Source of the DNA: Pegoplata infirma
Lineage: Eukaryota; Arthropoda; Insecta; Diptera; Anthomyiidae
Reading direction: 5' to 3'
NCBI GenBank assembly: GCA_963921195.1
Contig: OY992537.1
Location: 55,948,313 to 56,012,312 of the forward strand
DNA length: 64,000 nt
Shown here: positions 21,469 through 34,086 of the stretch, one piece after another
How the letters are laid out: each line of letters begins with the position of its first letter
How positions within the stretch are numbered: position 1 is the stretch's first letter
Program-made: the position numbers and the translations under genes
The notes under the pieces: generated by a model
What the model saw: the letters and a program-made list of their open reading frames with translations, nothing else
What the model was told of the DNA's origin: nothing
Database searches by the model: none

Positions 21469-22345
21469 CACTCAAAAAAAAAAACTGTAATGTTAGCAAA
21501 AATAGCTTGTAAACCTACAAGAAAATTTGCTGATTTTGAACCCACAATTTTTTTGCTAAAGTTAGCAAAAATGTTTTGCCAATAATTAGTTAACAAATTT
21601 TTATTTTTTTTTTTGACACATTTGAGGACTCCATTGGGTTCGGACCCGATAGATCCAGACCCCGATGGGCCTAGACCTAGATGGGTTCCTTAAAAATCGT
21701 CATAGTTTTTGATCCAAAATTTGTGTCCGTTTCGCTCTACCTTGCTTAGTTTTTGAGATACGTGATTATAGGGGACCACTGGGGTCTTGAGAATTAAAAA
21801 ACTCGATAACTTAAAAAATATTACTCGGAGAGCTTTTAACTATTTTCTTGTTCTACGTATTAAGGGCTACAAAAATGCTTTTGGACTTTTTGTTGTGTCG
21901 GCAATATTTACCGAGATATGAGCATTTTAAAATTTTCGGGAATGCTAACTTTTTCGGATCCAAAGTTAGGGCCCATTAGGGTCCACACATGTGAAGAGGA
22001 CCCGTAAAAGTATGGAGATTCTAAGAACCAAAAATGTCCTCCATTTTGCTCTATCTGGCTTAGTTTCCGAGATAGAGCCATTTTAAGTTTTCTGAAAATA
22101 AAAAAAAATTTACCATTTATTTTTGCTAATGTTAGCAAAAAATCTTGTAAAAATGTTGTCAACTCAATTTCAAATCTTAGCAAAAGAAATTAGTTCAACG
22201 TTTGTTTAAAATTGCTAATGTGCTAAATGAAGTTTACAAGAATTTTTTGCTAACATGCTAATCTCAACTAAAAATTTGCTAAAAGTTAGCTAACTAGCAT
22301 TAGCAAAAAAAAATTAGTAAATCCACTAACGTATTTTTTTGAGTG
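21469..22345. mobile_element. TA-flanked 877-bp MITE carrying a G-family segment
   Basis: Ends CACTCAAAAAAAAAAACTG and TATTTTTTTGAGTG, TA at 21467-21468 and 22346-22347. The outer parts repeat GTTAGCAAAAAT words. The centre (about 21630-22090) is a segment containing CATATCTCGGTAAA-like and GAGGACC phrases also found, inverted, at 30480-30950 and 44870-45185. A partial copy of the right end is at 59690-59843. Confidence 0.6.
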
Positions 22346-22356
22346 TATGAGAAGAT

Positions 22357-22491
22357 TAACCCCCAGTTTCTGTAATACGAACGCCATTCGTTCGTGATGG
22401 ATTTGTGTGTATTTTGTTATTGTAACAAAAACAAAATATACGCAAATTCGTCGCAGACGAATGGCGTTCGTATTACAAAAACTGGGGGTTA
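22357..22491. mobile_element. 135-bp palindromic MITE
   Basis: Ends TAACCCCCAGTTTCTGTAAT and TTACAAAAACTGGGGGTTA; the inverted homology continues through ACGAACGCCATTCGT. A fragment of the same family (AACAAAAACAAAATACATGC, AAACAGAAACTGGGGTGTTA) is at about 33870-33960. Confidence 0.75.
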
Positions 22492-22548
22492 GATTGACAT
22501 TTAAAACAACAAGTTGGTAACACTGCGGAACGCAAAAAAAAAACAGGT

Positions 22549-23118
22549 GTTACGACCAGCATTTCTATACATTTCGGACATGCTGATTAGAATGGAGTAC
22601 TCCGTTTTTCGATGTATGGTACAGTTTTCTGGCAAAAATGTTAAAGATTTGTTGATTTCAAGACATTTTTTAACAAAAAAATTTGCAAAGTTAATGATTT
22701 TTAAATTTTATGGCATGGAAAACAAAGATATGACTTGTAGCAAATTTGGTTTAACGCTTTTCATCTTAAGCTCCTAAATTCGCGAATTACTTCATTTTGT
22801 GAGGTTTTCGCGAAATTAACCCCAAATCGGTCTTTGCTTTTTTTGTCTACTATTCGTATTTTTAAGCATGCCTTTTTGATTCACTCAAAGTAAGTTTTTT
22901 ATCAAAGACCAATTTGGCGGTTAATTTTACGAAAACCTCGAAAAATTAAGAAATTCGCGAATTTAAGGGCTTAAGATGAAAAGCTTTAAACCAAATTTGC
23001 ATAAGAAATATTGCTACAAGTCATATCTTTATTTTCCATGCCATAAAATTTAAAAATCATTAACTTCGCAAATTTTTTGTTAAAAATTGGCTTAAAAGCA
23101 AATTCGCACACCTCTTGT
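22549..23118. mobile_element. Foldback MITE
   Basis: Arms about 22660-22840 and 22895-23085 are inverted copies (CATCTTAAG, AAATTCGCGAATT, GAGGTTTTCG, TTTTATGGCATGGAAAA) around a 55-bp spacer. The short frame through the left arm is a by-product of the repeat. Confidence 0.65.
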
Positions 23119-23552
23119 TTTCTAAAATTGTGGTCAGTTTTGTCACGCTGTGTAATAAATGTGTTTCACTGTGTCAAAAGACAGCGACGGTAAGTAGTCG
23201 GTCATCGAAAGTTTAACGGCATTTACAAATAAAAATATCGCTAGAATGTTATCATTAATATGTAAACTAGAGATGTGCGCTTTTAACTTTTGACTCACAC
23301 TCATTCACGCTCACGACAGTAAGCATAAATTTACCACTCGAATCACGCAATAATCCGCTCGTGTGCCCATATCTAATGTGAACTTAATGTTGACATCGAC
23401 GGATGATTTAATTCGTTTTGCATGGAATATTTTTTTTGGGCAAGAGTACAAAATTCGCAGATATATTTTGTTGACAGAATTAAATAAATCAAAACTCCAG
23501 AAAATGTCGGAACATAATTGACCATAATTAGCCCACAGTAAAATAACAAAAA

Positions 23553-24384
23553 ACAAGTAAGAAAATTATAGTCGGTCAAGACCGACCATATAATACCCTA
23601 CACCAGAGTTTCCCGGACCATGGGTCCCAAGTTCAAACATGGACTGATTAGATCTATATTTTGTCAAATCTTTAATAAGTGTAAAAAGCAATCACTAATC
23701 AAATTTGAGTGGAATAGGCTTCTTTTTGTTGACAATAAATCGCTTCAACTGAATATCGGGCGAAATTTCCACATGGGACCTAAGTCCAAAATGGTCCGAT
23801 GATAATTAGATTTGATAAGGTTATTAAAGTACGCGTTTAACATACACAAACAGAATTTTAATTAAATATTTTCTATTTTCATGAAATTTGAGAGATTTAT
23901 GTGAAAATCGGGAAGGTGGTTTGTATGGGGGCTACAAGAAGAACTGGTTCGATTTCTTTAAAATTCGGAATGGTGATTTGTGTGTATAAAACATTAATTC
24001 CTGCTAAATTTTTAAAAGATACCTATTAAAATGCGACTATTAGAGTCATTTGAGCCAAAACTAAAGAGGACCTTTGTATGGGGGCTAGGTCTAAATATGG
24101 ACCGATTTTTTCCAATTTCAATAGGCTTCGTCCTTGGGCCAAAAGAGGCTTAAGTTTTAAATTTCAAGTCAATTGATCGAGAATTGCGACCTGTATCGTG
24201 TTTACACCGTTTACATGGACAGACAGACGGACGGACGGACGGACGGACATCGCTAAATCGACTCAAAAAGTGATTCTAAGTCGATCGGTATACTTAAAAG
24301 TGGGTCTAGGACCAATATTTCGGGTAGTTACAAACATCAGCACAAACTCATTATACCCTGTACCACAGTGTGGTGTAGGGTATA
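23553..24384 (+). repeat. T-family interspersed repeat, full-length copy
   Basis: Begins ACAAGTAAGAAAATTATAGT, then AATACCCTACACCAG, GTATGGGGGCTA, GACGGACGGACGGAC (about 24225-24248), TCGGGTAGTTACAAACATCA and ends GGTGTAGGGTATAA. It forms a large inverted pair with 25297-26100. Confidence 0.7.
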
Positions 24385-24860
24385 AAAAAAATTGATGAAA
24401 AAAAAAAATTTTCAAAAAATTTTGATGAAAAAAATTTTTTGATGAAAAATTAAAAATTTGATGAAAAACAAAATAAATTGTTGACAAAAAAAAAATGAAT
24501 GAAAAAATGGTGAAAATGAATGAAAATGATAAAAAAAAAATTATCAAAAAAAAATTTTGTAAAAAAATTGATGACTTTTTTATGAATAATAAAAATTTTC
24601 TTGATGAAAATAATTTTTTTTTTGATGAAAAAGTTATGAAAATGAGAAAAAAAAAATATGAAAAAAATAGGTGAAAATAAAATTAAATGAAAAAAATTAC
24701 GTTTTTTTCACCCTACACCACTCTTTGCTACAGGGTATAATGAGTTTGTGCTGATGTTTGTAACCACCCGAAATATTCGTCCTAGACCTACCTTCAAGCT
24801 CACCGATCGGCTCGGAATTACTTTTTTAACCGATTTCCTTGAAACTTTTTATAAACGAGT
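24385..24860. repeat. A-rich GATGAAAAA array and truncated T-family end
   Basis: 24385-24700 is degenerate TTGATGAAAAAAA-type sequence. 24705-24860 is the start of a minus-strand T copy (CACCCTACACCACTC, TATAATGAGTTTGTGCTGA) that stops after GATCGGCTCGGAATTAC. No gene. Confidence 0.55.
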
Positions 24861-25296
24861 TTTAGGAGTTAAAGAAGAAAAAGTATCTAAAGTTGGATTT
24901 TGAAAAAATGGTGTATTAAATTTTAGAAGATTTTTTTATTAAATGCATATTTTTCGCAAATACTCGTATTGGCAATACATTTCCAAATAAAGAAAATATA
25001 AATTATTTTAACGTTTGATTTTAAAATCAACAATATTAATTTGTTACAAATATCATAAAAAAATTATTATATCCATACCACTTATTGTTAGTAGTGTAGG
25101 GAACAAATATAAATGTGTATGCTACTTTTCATATAAAGACAATGACGCTTTTAAATTTATAATTGCCCATTACAGCCTTTTATATAGATTTCTGGCGCTT
25201 CGAACCAGACGTTATTAAAATTATGATAAAAATCTTTAAAAACTATTAAATTCCATATTCTCAGAATTTTTATGGTAATACAGATAATTTGTTTTT

Positions 25297-26100
25297 TATA
25301 CCCTACACCACTCTGTGGTACAATATATAATGGCTTTGTGCTGGTGTTTGTAACTTCCCGAAATATTGGTGCTAGACCCACTTTCAAGTATACCGATCGA
25401 CTCTGAATAACTTTTTCAATAACAATATCAAGTCATTCTAGCGATGTCCGTCCGTCTATTTAAACATTGAACACACGATACAGGCCGCAATTATCAATAG
25501 ACTTGGCTGAAATTTGTAACTTCGGTTGGCCTAAGGACGAAGCCTATTGAAATTGGAAAAAATCGGTCCATGTTTAGACCTAGCACCTATACAAAGATCC
25601 GCTTTATTTTGGCATAAATTACTGTAATAATTGTATTATAATAGATATATTTCGAAATTTAGCAGGTATACGTGTTTTGTATTTAATAATCACCATTCCG
25701 AGTTTTAAAAGAATCGGACCGGTTCTTCGTGTGCCCTTATACAAACCCCCTTCCCGATATTCACATAAAACTTTCAAATTAAATAAAAATAGAAAACATT
25801 TTATTAAAATTATGTTTATGTGTGTTTTTTTATACCTACTTTTACAACCCAAGCAAATTTGATTATAGTCGTATCATTTTTGGACTTGGGCCCCATATGA
25901 AAATGTCGCACGATATTCAGTTAAAGCGGTTTATTGGCAACAAGTAGGAGCCAATTTTACTTGGTTTGTGAGTCCTTTTTACACAAAAAGAGAAAGATTT
26001 GACAAAAGGTCCATAATTCAACTTGAGGTTCATTTTCCGGTATACACTGGTGTAGGGTATTATATGACCGGTCTTGACCGACTATAATTTTCTTACTTGT
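25297..26100 (-). repeat. T-family interspersed repeat, inverted full-length copy
   Basis: Reverse complement of the family: TATACCCTACACCACTCTGT at the left, GTCCGTCCGTC near 25447, and GGTGTAGGGTATTATATG with AATTTTCTTACTTGT at the right. Short frames here mirror those in the other copies and are not genes. Confidence 0.7.
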
Positions 26101-26313
26101 TTTTTTGGTTTATTTTCCATGCAACTATTGTTTTTTTTGTCACACATTTTATATAACATGTGAGGAATTGCACACCAAATATCTAGTAAAAAAAAAATAT
26201 GTCGTATTTATAGCACAGTTGCAAAATTTAACTTTCTAAATCGGAATAAGATAAAACCAAAAGCAAATGAATGTTGACATTTTACGAAGCAAACCCTTCA
26301 AGACTTTTTATAG

Positions 26314-26556
26314 TTAAGCGCTAGATTTTTTTTACACGCATTTAAAGTTGGTGATTTTAATGCTATTAAAGTTCTAGACTTGATGGAAAAATTTGGAGAA
26401 CAGATTTGGAATCAGCGAGTCAAAATATTTAAAAATGTTCTATTAAACTTCAAACCGGAGCCAAAAACCTTTGATTTGTTGAGCGGTGTACTTAACGGAA
26501 ACTCCAAATTAAGCATACGTCACTTTTACAGTTTTCAAAATATTATTATTATATAA
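26314..26556 (+). CDS. Unassigned open fragment, possible exon
   Basis: An 81-codon open stretch with protein-like composition, unlike the Phe/Lys-rich noise around it: it includes HAFKVGDFNAIKVLDLMEKF and GEQIWNQRVKIFKNVLLNF and ends in a stop at 26554-26556. A possible AG acceptor lies near 26321 and a weak splice context near the 3' end. I do not recognise the family. It may be a decayed exon, part of an old transposon, or chance. Confidence 0.25.
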   Translation, partial: LSARFFLHAFKVGDFNAIKVLDLMEKFGEQIWNQRVKIFKNVLLNFKPEPKTFDLLSGVLNGNSKLSIRHFYSFQNIIII

Positions 26557-26559
26557 TTT

Positions 26560-28200
26560 TAATTAAAGTTCCCATTCCGCATTTGGTTGCTGCACCTTGT
26601 AATTGGTTAAGAAAATTTCTGTCATAAAATGTTAACAAATTCTTAAATTGTTTTTTTATATTTTATTTGTATAAAAAACTATAAAAATTCTTAAACGTAC
26701 CTTAAGTGTATATGTAATTGTATAGTTTTTAAATGAATGAACATTTTAATATCGTGTTTATTTGGTAGAGAAAAAATGGAAACTGTTAATGAAAGACCAC
26801 ACATGATCACGATGGTGATAATTGTTTAAACAGTCAGTAACAAATTATGAATAATAATTTTGTCTAAAATTATTTTAAAATATGTATACCAAATTTCTGT
26901 ATATCATAGATTCCACCAGGTTTTTTATAAAATCTGACCGAGGGTCTTTGGGTTTTATTTATATTGTTCACACAGATTCTCTATATAGCCATTTACAAAT
27001 ATCACTAATCAAATCGAAAATTTTTAAAAAACTCGCGAAATGACTTTCGTAGATAAAAAAATGTAGTTTAGAAAATTCAGCTGCGCAAAAATAAACAGTT
27101 TTAAAATTTTTTTTTAAATCGCGAGTTTTACAAAAGTTTTTATTTGATGAACACAGAAAGAAAATTGTATTGTTGGCTAAATTAAACCGTTGCTGTATTA
27201 ACAAACAATTTAATTGTATTGACAAATTGTGTTATTGAATTAAATATCAATTATTTTATTTGTCAATACAATTAAATTCTTTTTTAATACAACAATGGTT
27301 TAATTGAAAATGAGCCTAGAATAAAATTTGTTTTTGCTATGAATTATATCTGCAAAAGCTCCATAGAGAATAAGAGTGCAAATAAAAGACCCCCATCAAA
27401 AAATTACTAAAATCTTTAAATGTCTGTTGAAATAAACGATTTAAGAATCTTTTTCAATTTAAGTTTGAAGATTTTTATATATTTGTCTCATTTCAGTTTC
27501 ATTCTATACTTTTCGTTATTAGCTGTATAACTCATTTTTTTGCAGAAAATTTGCAACTAAAATGCAATTATATAATCGGTGAGTAGAAAAAAAAACTAAA
27601 CTGAACTAAAAACTACCATGACAAAAAAAAAATGTGTAATAAAATGCAAACTAAAAACCAACAAATATTAACCACACTAGACAACAGCTGTTGTTTTATA
27701 CGGGCATATAGGCAGGCACTGCCGGCAGACACTTTACTCTAAATCACAACTTTACTATACACTCATAAAATTTTGTTTGTAAAAAAATTACCTTTACAAA
27801 AACTGTCTTTGCTTAATTGTTTAAATTAAATATCTTTTTGTGCTAATCTTATGGACATGACACTTTAAGTTCGGAAATAAGAAAGATATGTCACCCTTTG
27901 AAAAAACACTATTTTTATAATTTCCAAAAATAGTATGGCTATTAGGGGTATAACCAAATATTGGCCCTATTCCTACGTAATGGTAAGTTATGTACTTATA
28001 CCGAAACCACTTTACTTGGGACATTTCGAAACAAAAATCTCTTTTTCTGAAACCCTATCCAGAAAAAACAATTTTTGAAATAATTTTTTTTTCATATAAA
28101 ATAAAATTTAAAATTTATAATGTATTCAGGTTTTTCGCTGTTAAACGCTAAGAACTAAACTACAATCCGCAAAAAAAAAGATATTTAAAATCAATGAAAA
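26560..28200. other. AT-rich DNA with one inverted-repeat MITE
   Basis: About 27150-27310 holds inverted TTGTATTGACAAAT / TTTGTCAATACAATTAA units and a CACAGAAAG end, a small MITE related to 62457-63222. The rest shows no gene. Confidence 0.4.
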
Positions 28201-28205
28201 ATTTT

Positions 28206-29016
28206 GGTCTATCTGTCTGTCCGTTGAAAACACGCAAACTTTTGAAAGACTTTACAGAGGCTACTAAAGTTTGACATATATGTTGGTCATTTACCGGGTC
28301 AGGTTGGTATTGCAATCCAGCCAAATCGGTCCAGTGGTTCAAAAGAGTAAATTTCGGCAAGGGGTTTTCCTGAATTTACGACATAAAAACCACGATAACT
28401 TTGGAAAGACAACAATGAGACTGCTGAAGCTTGCACTTCCCTGGGTCTGTTTGGTATTAAATTTCAGCTCAATCGGTTCAGTGGTTCAAAAGTTATAAGC
28501 AAAACCCTGAATTTCAGATTGGTTTCATCTTAAATGCCACGTGTTTTAACAAGTTTTAAAAGCATTGGTGGTAACTAAACAATGCTTTTCAAACTTGTTT
28601 AGTTTTAAAGCAATGCTTTTTAAACTTGTTTAGTTTTAAAGCAATGCTTTTTAAACTTGTTTAGTTTTAAAAGCATTGGTAACTTAAAAATTACAATCGA
28701 AAAAAATTGTACACTCAAAAAAGCTTTACACTCACAAAAAAAATTGTTTTTTTTTTTTACAAAAATGACAATATTTTGTGTACATACGTACGTGCATTCA
28801 CTCAGAAATATTTTTACATTAAAATAAAACATTGCTCCCAAAAAAAATTTGTATTTTTTTTTTTAAATTACAAAAAAGAGTTTTTTACTCAAAATAATAT
28901 ATTTCTAATCAAAATTGTTAATTTTTTTCACGTTAAAAAATGTATTATACTTAAAAAAATGCATTGTGGAGGGTATTCATAGATTCGGCAAAGTCGAATT
29001 TAACTTTTCTACTTGT
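28206..29016. repeat. U-family repeat, truncated copy 2, with 31-bp tandem units
   Basis: Starts inside the family at GTCTGTCCGTTGAAAACACG and ends TGGAGGGTATTCATAGATTC, CTACTTGT. At about 28555-28680 three near-identical 31-bp units (AAACTTGTTTAGTTTTAAAG plus CAATGCTTT) stand in tandem, each with palindromic AAGCATTGCTT potential. Confidence 0.65.
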
Positions 29017-29019
29017 TTT

Positions 29020-30165
29020 TTTAAGAAATGTCTTTATACAAACTTTAAAGAGGTTTATGCGGAAACTTTTTTAAGCCAGCGAAAAAGGAAGACCGCCTTT
29101 CTTCATAGTTTTTCATGCTCTATACCGCCTTCATAGGGCCGATTTGATATTTAAAAAAAATGTTCAAAGGTTATATCCCCTATGGGTATACATTTATGTA
29201 CCAACTTTGTCATAACGTGCGTAACTCAGTCTAGCTTCTCAACCTCTAGGAGGCCCAATGGGAGCGGCAGGAGCGTGAAGGTGTTTTAACACCCCAATAA
29301 AAACCACAAATGTCTCAGAGTCGCCCAAAAGAGGTAAAATGCGGGATTTATCCACTCTAATATATATTTCAAACACCTTTAAGCCATTTTCTAATGGGGC
29401 TTATATGCAAAAATAACATTTTTTTATCTAAAATATTCGCGATAAAACAAGGTGCACTTAAAAAAACTTGTAATAATTTTAAGAAATGAAGTCATACAAA
29501 TGAAGTCATATAAAATGAAACACTTGAAAACATTCGTAATAAAAAGGCTGTCCTCGAAAGAAACTTATAAAAATTTCGAAAATTAAATCATATTGATCAT
29601 ATTAAATCATATATTGGATCTATCTTTTGTCAAATTTTTACTAACAAGGAAGGTATCTCATAGCTTACACTCCGATTGTCCCGCACTTTTAATATGTTAT
29701 AAATTACCAAAATCTAAGATTTACCGGTTTTTTTTATCAGTTGAAAAACGGGATTTTTTTTCGTTTTTTGTATTTCTTCCAAAGGAACTATATGAACATA
29801 TCATATGGATGAAAAAGTTTTTTTAGAAACTATCCAATTGTGTATGTCGGACTTGGCAAAATTAGGCTTTGTTAAGTTGGTTTTTGTCAAAAATGTGAAA
29901 ATGTTGAGCTACTTTATATGGAGAAGTATAAACGTACGACCCCCAAATTCATATATAATAATCTCTATTAAGTTTAAGCCTACACGTGTTTTTCCTTTTT
30001 TGCGAAATTTCTGTTAGTTCGGCTTTTGTTCAGTTGTCCCCGAAAGGCCATAATTTTTCATAAGGTGGCAGCCCTTTTTAAAAACACCGGGATAGCCGAT
30101 ACAAAATAGCAGGTTAAACTTAGTTTTCAGTACTTACTAACATATCATCAAAATTCTCCGTGAGA
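29020..30165. other. No recognisable gene
   Basis: AT-rich; frames of 70-77 codons at 29593-30017 have no recognisable motif and are Phe/Lys/Leu-biased. I see nothing else that can be assigned. Confidence 0.4.
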
Positions 30166-30169
30166 GAAT

Positions 30170-30950
30170 ATTTCTATAGAAAAAATCTAAAAATTTTCTT
30201 CACAAAAAATTTGAGAATTTTTCTTACAAAAATTTTTCCGAAACTGTGACTTTTTCTATATGAAAAAGGCAGAATCTGAAACTTTTCTATAGGAAAATTT
30301 TTGCTGAATCTTTTTGTTTAAGACATATTCCTTTTCGCTAGTTTTAGGACGTAATTTTCTACCAAGTAGTTCATCTTTTTAGATTCGAGGAATTTTTTTT
30401 TCACTATTTTAGTAAAATTTTTATAGGTCAGGTAGGTTAGGTTGGATGAGCGTCCACCAATTTGGCGATTTTTTTTCCAAAGAACTTGAAATGGCGATAT
30501 CTCAAAAATTAAGACAGATAGAGCAAAATAGAGGCCTTTTTTGGTTCTTTGGATCACCATAGTATCGCCGGTCCTCTTCACATGGGTGGACTCCAATGAG
30601 TAATAACTTTGGATTTAAAAAAGTTATGATTCCAGAAAATTTTTAAATGCTCATATCTCGGTTGATATTGCCAACAAAAAAAGCTCAAAAGCATTTTTGT
30701 AGCCCTTAACACGTATAACAAGATCGCCAAATACCCAAAAGCTCTCCGAGTAATATTTTTAAAGTTATCGAGACCCTAGTGGTCCCCTAAATTCACGTAT
30801 CTCAAGAATTTGGCAAGGTAGAGCGAAACAGACAAAACTTTTAGATAAAAAACTATGCCGATTCTTAAGGAACCCAACTGGATCTGAGCCCATCGTGGTT
30901 TTAACCTATCGGGTTCGAACCCAATGGAGTCTTCACCCACTCGGGTCCTT
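30170..30950. repeat. Minisatellite fragment and inverted G-family segment
   Basis: 30170-30310 has degenerate CTATAGGAAAA / AGAATCTGAAAC units as at 4620. 30480-30950 is the reverse-oriented segment shared with 21630-22090 and 44870-45185 (AGATAGAGCAAAAT, CCTCTTCACATG, CTCATATCTCGG). Confidence 0.6.
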
Positions 30951-30954
30951 AAAT

Positions 30955-31520
30955 GTGTATGAACTAAATTGACATAAAATTTTTCCAATTTTTTAGTTCA
31001 AATTGGCATAATATTAAAAAATGTTTTCTTTCCTTATTTTTATGAAAAATATAAACTTAAAAAAAGCAAAACATGGCAATGGAGCTAAATCCATATAAAT
31101 TTTCCATGAATTTAGTTCACTTACTCATTTTTTAGTTAATTTTTCTAATCCAGTCGGTACATGTTTGGATTTGGAACCCATTTTCCGGAAAAAATTGGTT
31201 TGACCAGTGTTTTTATTTTCTGTTTTAAAATTTTTTGTTTTACTTATTAAAAAACTTTTTTATACATTGAAAATGTTGTTATGTTTACCGTAGAATACAT
31301 TTAAGAATTCAAAAAGTATTCCTGGGTTATATAATTCTACTATGCAATCGCCAAAAACTAGGTACTTACTGAATTTTTTGAGTGTAAAATGTGTAATTTA
31401 AAAAAAACTACAACTTTGGCATGGGTTTAAAACTCAAATTACTCATATTTGTTAAAATATACATTTACACTCACAAGGGAAGCCTCTCTTGTGACACTCT
31501 TGGATCTTCCTGTAATTTGG
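30955..31520. other. No recognisable gene
   Basis: AT-rich sequence with no credible frame, splice-bounded exon or clear repeat. Confidence 0.4.
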
Positions 31521-31524
31521 GTAA

Positions 31525-31770
31525 ACAAGTAAAAAAAATATATTCGGTCTAGACCGACCATATGATACCCTACACCAGTGTTTTCCGGAAAATGGGTTCC
31601 AAGTCCAAACATGGACCGATTGGATCTATCTTTTATAAGATCTTAAGTTAGTGTTAAAAAAACACACATACCAAATTTAAGTAGAGTTGGGTTATTTTTG
31701 TTGGCAATAGTCCGATTTAACAGACTATTGGTGGAATTTTTAAATATGGGGGACTAATTGCAAGTACAAA
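31525..31770 (+). repeat. T-family repeat, 5' fragment
   Basis: ACAAGTAAAAAAAATATATT, GGTCTAGACCGACCATATG and ATACCCTACACCAGTG mark the start of the family; the copy stops where the MITE at 31786 begins. Confidence 0.6.
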
Positions 31771-31785
31771 AATTAATATATTCTG

Positions 31786-32055
31786 TAGGGCGTCCCGCCA
31801 AATTTAAATTTTCGAATTCTATGTCGTAATATCTGCCAAACGATGGCCAGGTTAGAGCTAATTGTAAGAAAATTTATGAAAAAATTTCGCAAGGTCATCT
31901 TCAGTCAGTTTTTCCAAATTTGACCGCGGGTTGCCGACTAAAAAGGACCTTGCAAAATTTGTTCATAAATTTTTCCACAATCAGCTCGAACGTGGCCTGC
32001 GTTTGGCAAGTATAACGACATTAAATTAAAAATTGAAATTTGATGGGATGCCCTA
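31786..32055. mobile_element. 270-bp MITE with TAGGGCRTCCC ends
   Basis: Inverted ends TAGGGCGTCCCGCCAAATTT and AAATTTGATGGGATGCCCTA; the inverted similarity continues about 60 bp inward (TGTCGTAATATCTGCCAAAC against its partner). Confidence 0.65.
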
Positions 32056-32059
32056 TAGA

Positions 32060-32695
32060 GCATCTTTGAACACGTTCTTTTCACAGTTAGCAGGGGTTTT
32101 CAAAGACTTCATCTGATTACAAATGACTAGGAGTTTGGGTCGCCCAAAAAAAATACAAGTCGGCTTATTTTTGTTGCTCTACAAAATAAAATAAAAAAAA
32201 GGTTATAAACATCAGAGTATGCGACATGAGAGACTTCCCTTGTCAGTCAGTAGTGGTATTAAATTTCTGTTTTGTTCATTTATGGAAAAGCCTGCTCTCT
32301 ATACGAGTGCATACTTTGTAATATAAAAAAAAAAAAACCAACAAAAAACTAAAAAAAAAACTATATAAAATTCTGAAATCATATACTTTACAACTGCTAG
32401 CTGCTCTGTTTAAGTCCATTTAAAACAATAATAACTAAAGTTGAAAAACCACAATATGGCAACAATTTGGCTATAAAAATGTGATAACCTTGGCAACGAA
32501 ATAACCAATAGATGTTTGATAGCCAATGGAAAATCGTACGCCAATAATCAAGGTGATTTTAAATAAACACTATTTAATAGGAAGTCATGTAATTGTTATT
32601 AGTTAAATTGATATATCTTTTAGGTGTTAGGGGATTTGGCTGATAACACTATGCAACAAATAAAGAATTTTTGAAAAAAAAACACAAGAACTTGA
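32060..32695. other. No recognisable gene
   Basis: AT-rich; short phrases such as GATTTGGCTGATAACACTAT are not assigned to any family. Confidence 0.35.
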
Positions 32696-32699
32696 CTAA

Positions 32700-33445
32700 A
32701 CGCTTTTTTTTTTACCAGATGGTGAATAAAACGTAACATAATCACTTTTTAACAAAAATTTTTTTTCATCAAATTTTTTTTTTTTCAACAAACAATTTTT
32801 TTCATAAAATTTGTTTTTCATTAAATTTTTTTTTTTTATAAATTTTTTTTTATAAATTTTTTTTTTTGTCGATATTTTTTTTTATCAAATTTTTTTATTC
32901 ATTTTTTTTTTCAAAAACTTTTTTTCGTCAAATTTTTTTTCTTATCAAAAAGTTTTTTTTCGTATTTTTGTTTTTTTGTCAAAAACACTTTTTTCATACA
33001 TTTTTTTTTTCATGGATATATTTTTTTTTCATAATTTTTTTTTTCTTCATCAAAAAAAATTTTTTCACCAAAATTTTTTTATCAAAATTTAGTTTTTCAT
33101 TTTTTTTCACCAAAACTACTTTTTTACCAAGTATAAAATTCTTACATAAAAATGTTCCATTTGCTTAACAAATGTACAAAAATGCACTCATTTGCAAAAT
33201 TTACATCTCTTTTGGTTTAGACTGCATCTTGCTTCCCAAAGACAGATGGACGGATGCATATAGCTATATTATCTTAGAAATGGATCAATTGTATATAAAC
33301 TTAACCTGGTCCTCTACCGATATTTCAATTCGTTTGGCATGGAATAGCAAATAAAATAATTTTTTCTAAAAATTACTTTGTTTTGGCAAGTACACCAAAT
33401 CTTCAGAAAAACATCATGATTCAATGTTTTGGGCTAGAGTACAAA
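32700..33445 (-). repeat. E-family repeat, copy 3 (inverted, partial)
   Basis: CACCAGATGGTGAATAAAAC at the left, a long TTTTTTTCATCAAATTT-type array (about 32750-33110), then ACAGATGGACGGATGCATAT and AAATCTTCAGAAAAACATC. The Phe-rich 100-codon frame is the array read in one phase. Confidence 0.6.
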
Positions 33446-33449
33446 ATAA

Positions 33450-34086
33450 TCTCAAAATTACCTAACATGTCTTTGACAGACAACAAATAACCTTAACAAT
33501 ATTCTAGACAATTTCCTTGTAAAAAAATTTTGCAAATCAACGTGATTAATTTTAGAGTTTCTTAAGAAAACCAAAACTCAATGTCCATTGGTATTATGTT
33601 TTGTTTCCAGAAGATTCAATATTTATTATTGGTGGTGCTTGGACATAATCTTGTATTTTATTTTTTCAAAAGCTTGACATAGTTTTTGGTAATCAATTTT
33701 TATTTCTTTTTTTACATCTGTTCAATGTAAAATATGCTGCAATACATTTAAAACTTTTTTTTTTGCAATCAGCATGGCCAAGAATCATATAAATAAGAGG
33801 AGAAGCAAAATCACTTTAAGTCAGACCGGGACATAAAAAAAAGAAAAATTTTTGAAAAAAGAAAAATGTGCATGTATTTTCTTATTGCAACAAAAACAAA
33901 ATACATGCAAATTCTTGGCGTTTGTCGTATGTTCGTCAAACAGAAACTGGGGTGTTAATGTTTTGCCGCCAACAGATGTGAATTTTCTAGTCTTGACAAT
34001 GATCTTTGATACAGATTAAAACACTTATCGCCTAAGTATTGCAAAATGACCAAACCTATCAATTTAAAACTAACAACTTACTAAAT
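33450..34086. other. AT-rich DNA with a MITE fragment
   Basis: 33870-33960 is a fragment of the palindromic MITE seen at 22357-22491. Otherwise nothing is recognised. Confidence 0.4.

Noticed and set aside
32866..33168. 100-codon Phe-rich plus-strand frame
   Set aside because: It is the TTTTTTCATCAA array of E-family copy 3 read through; not a protein.
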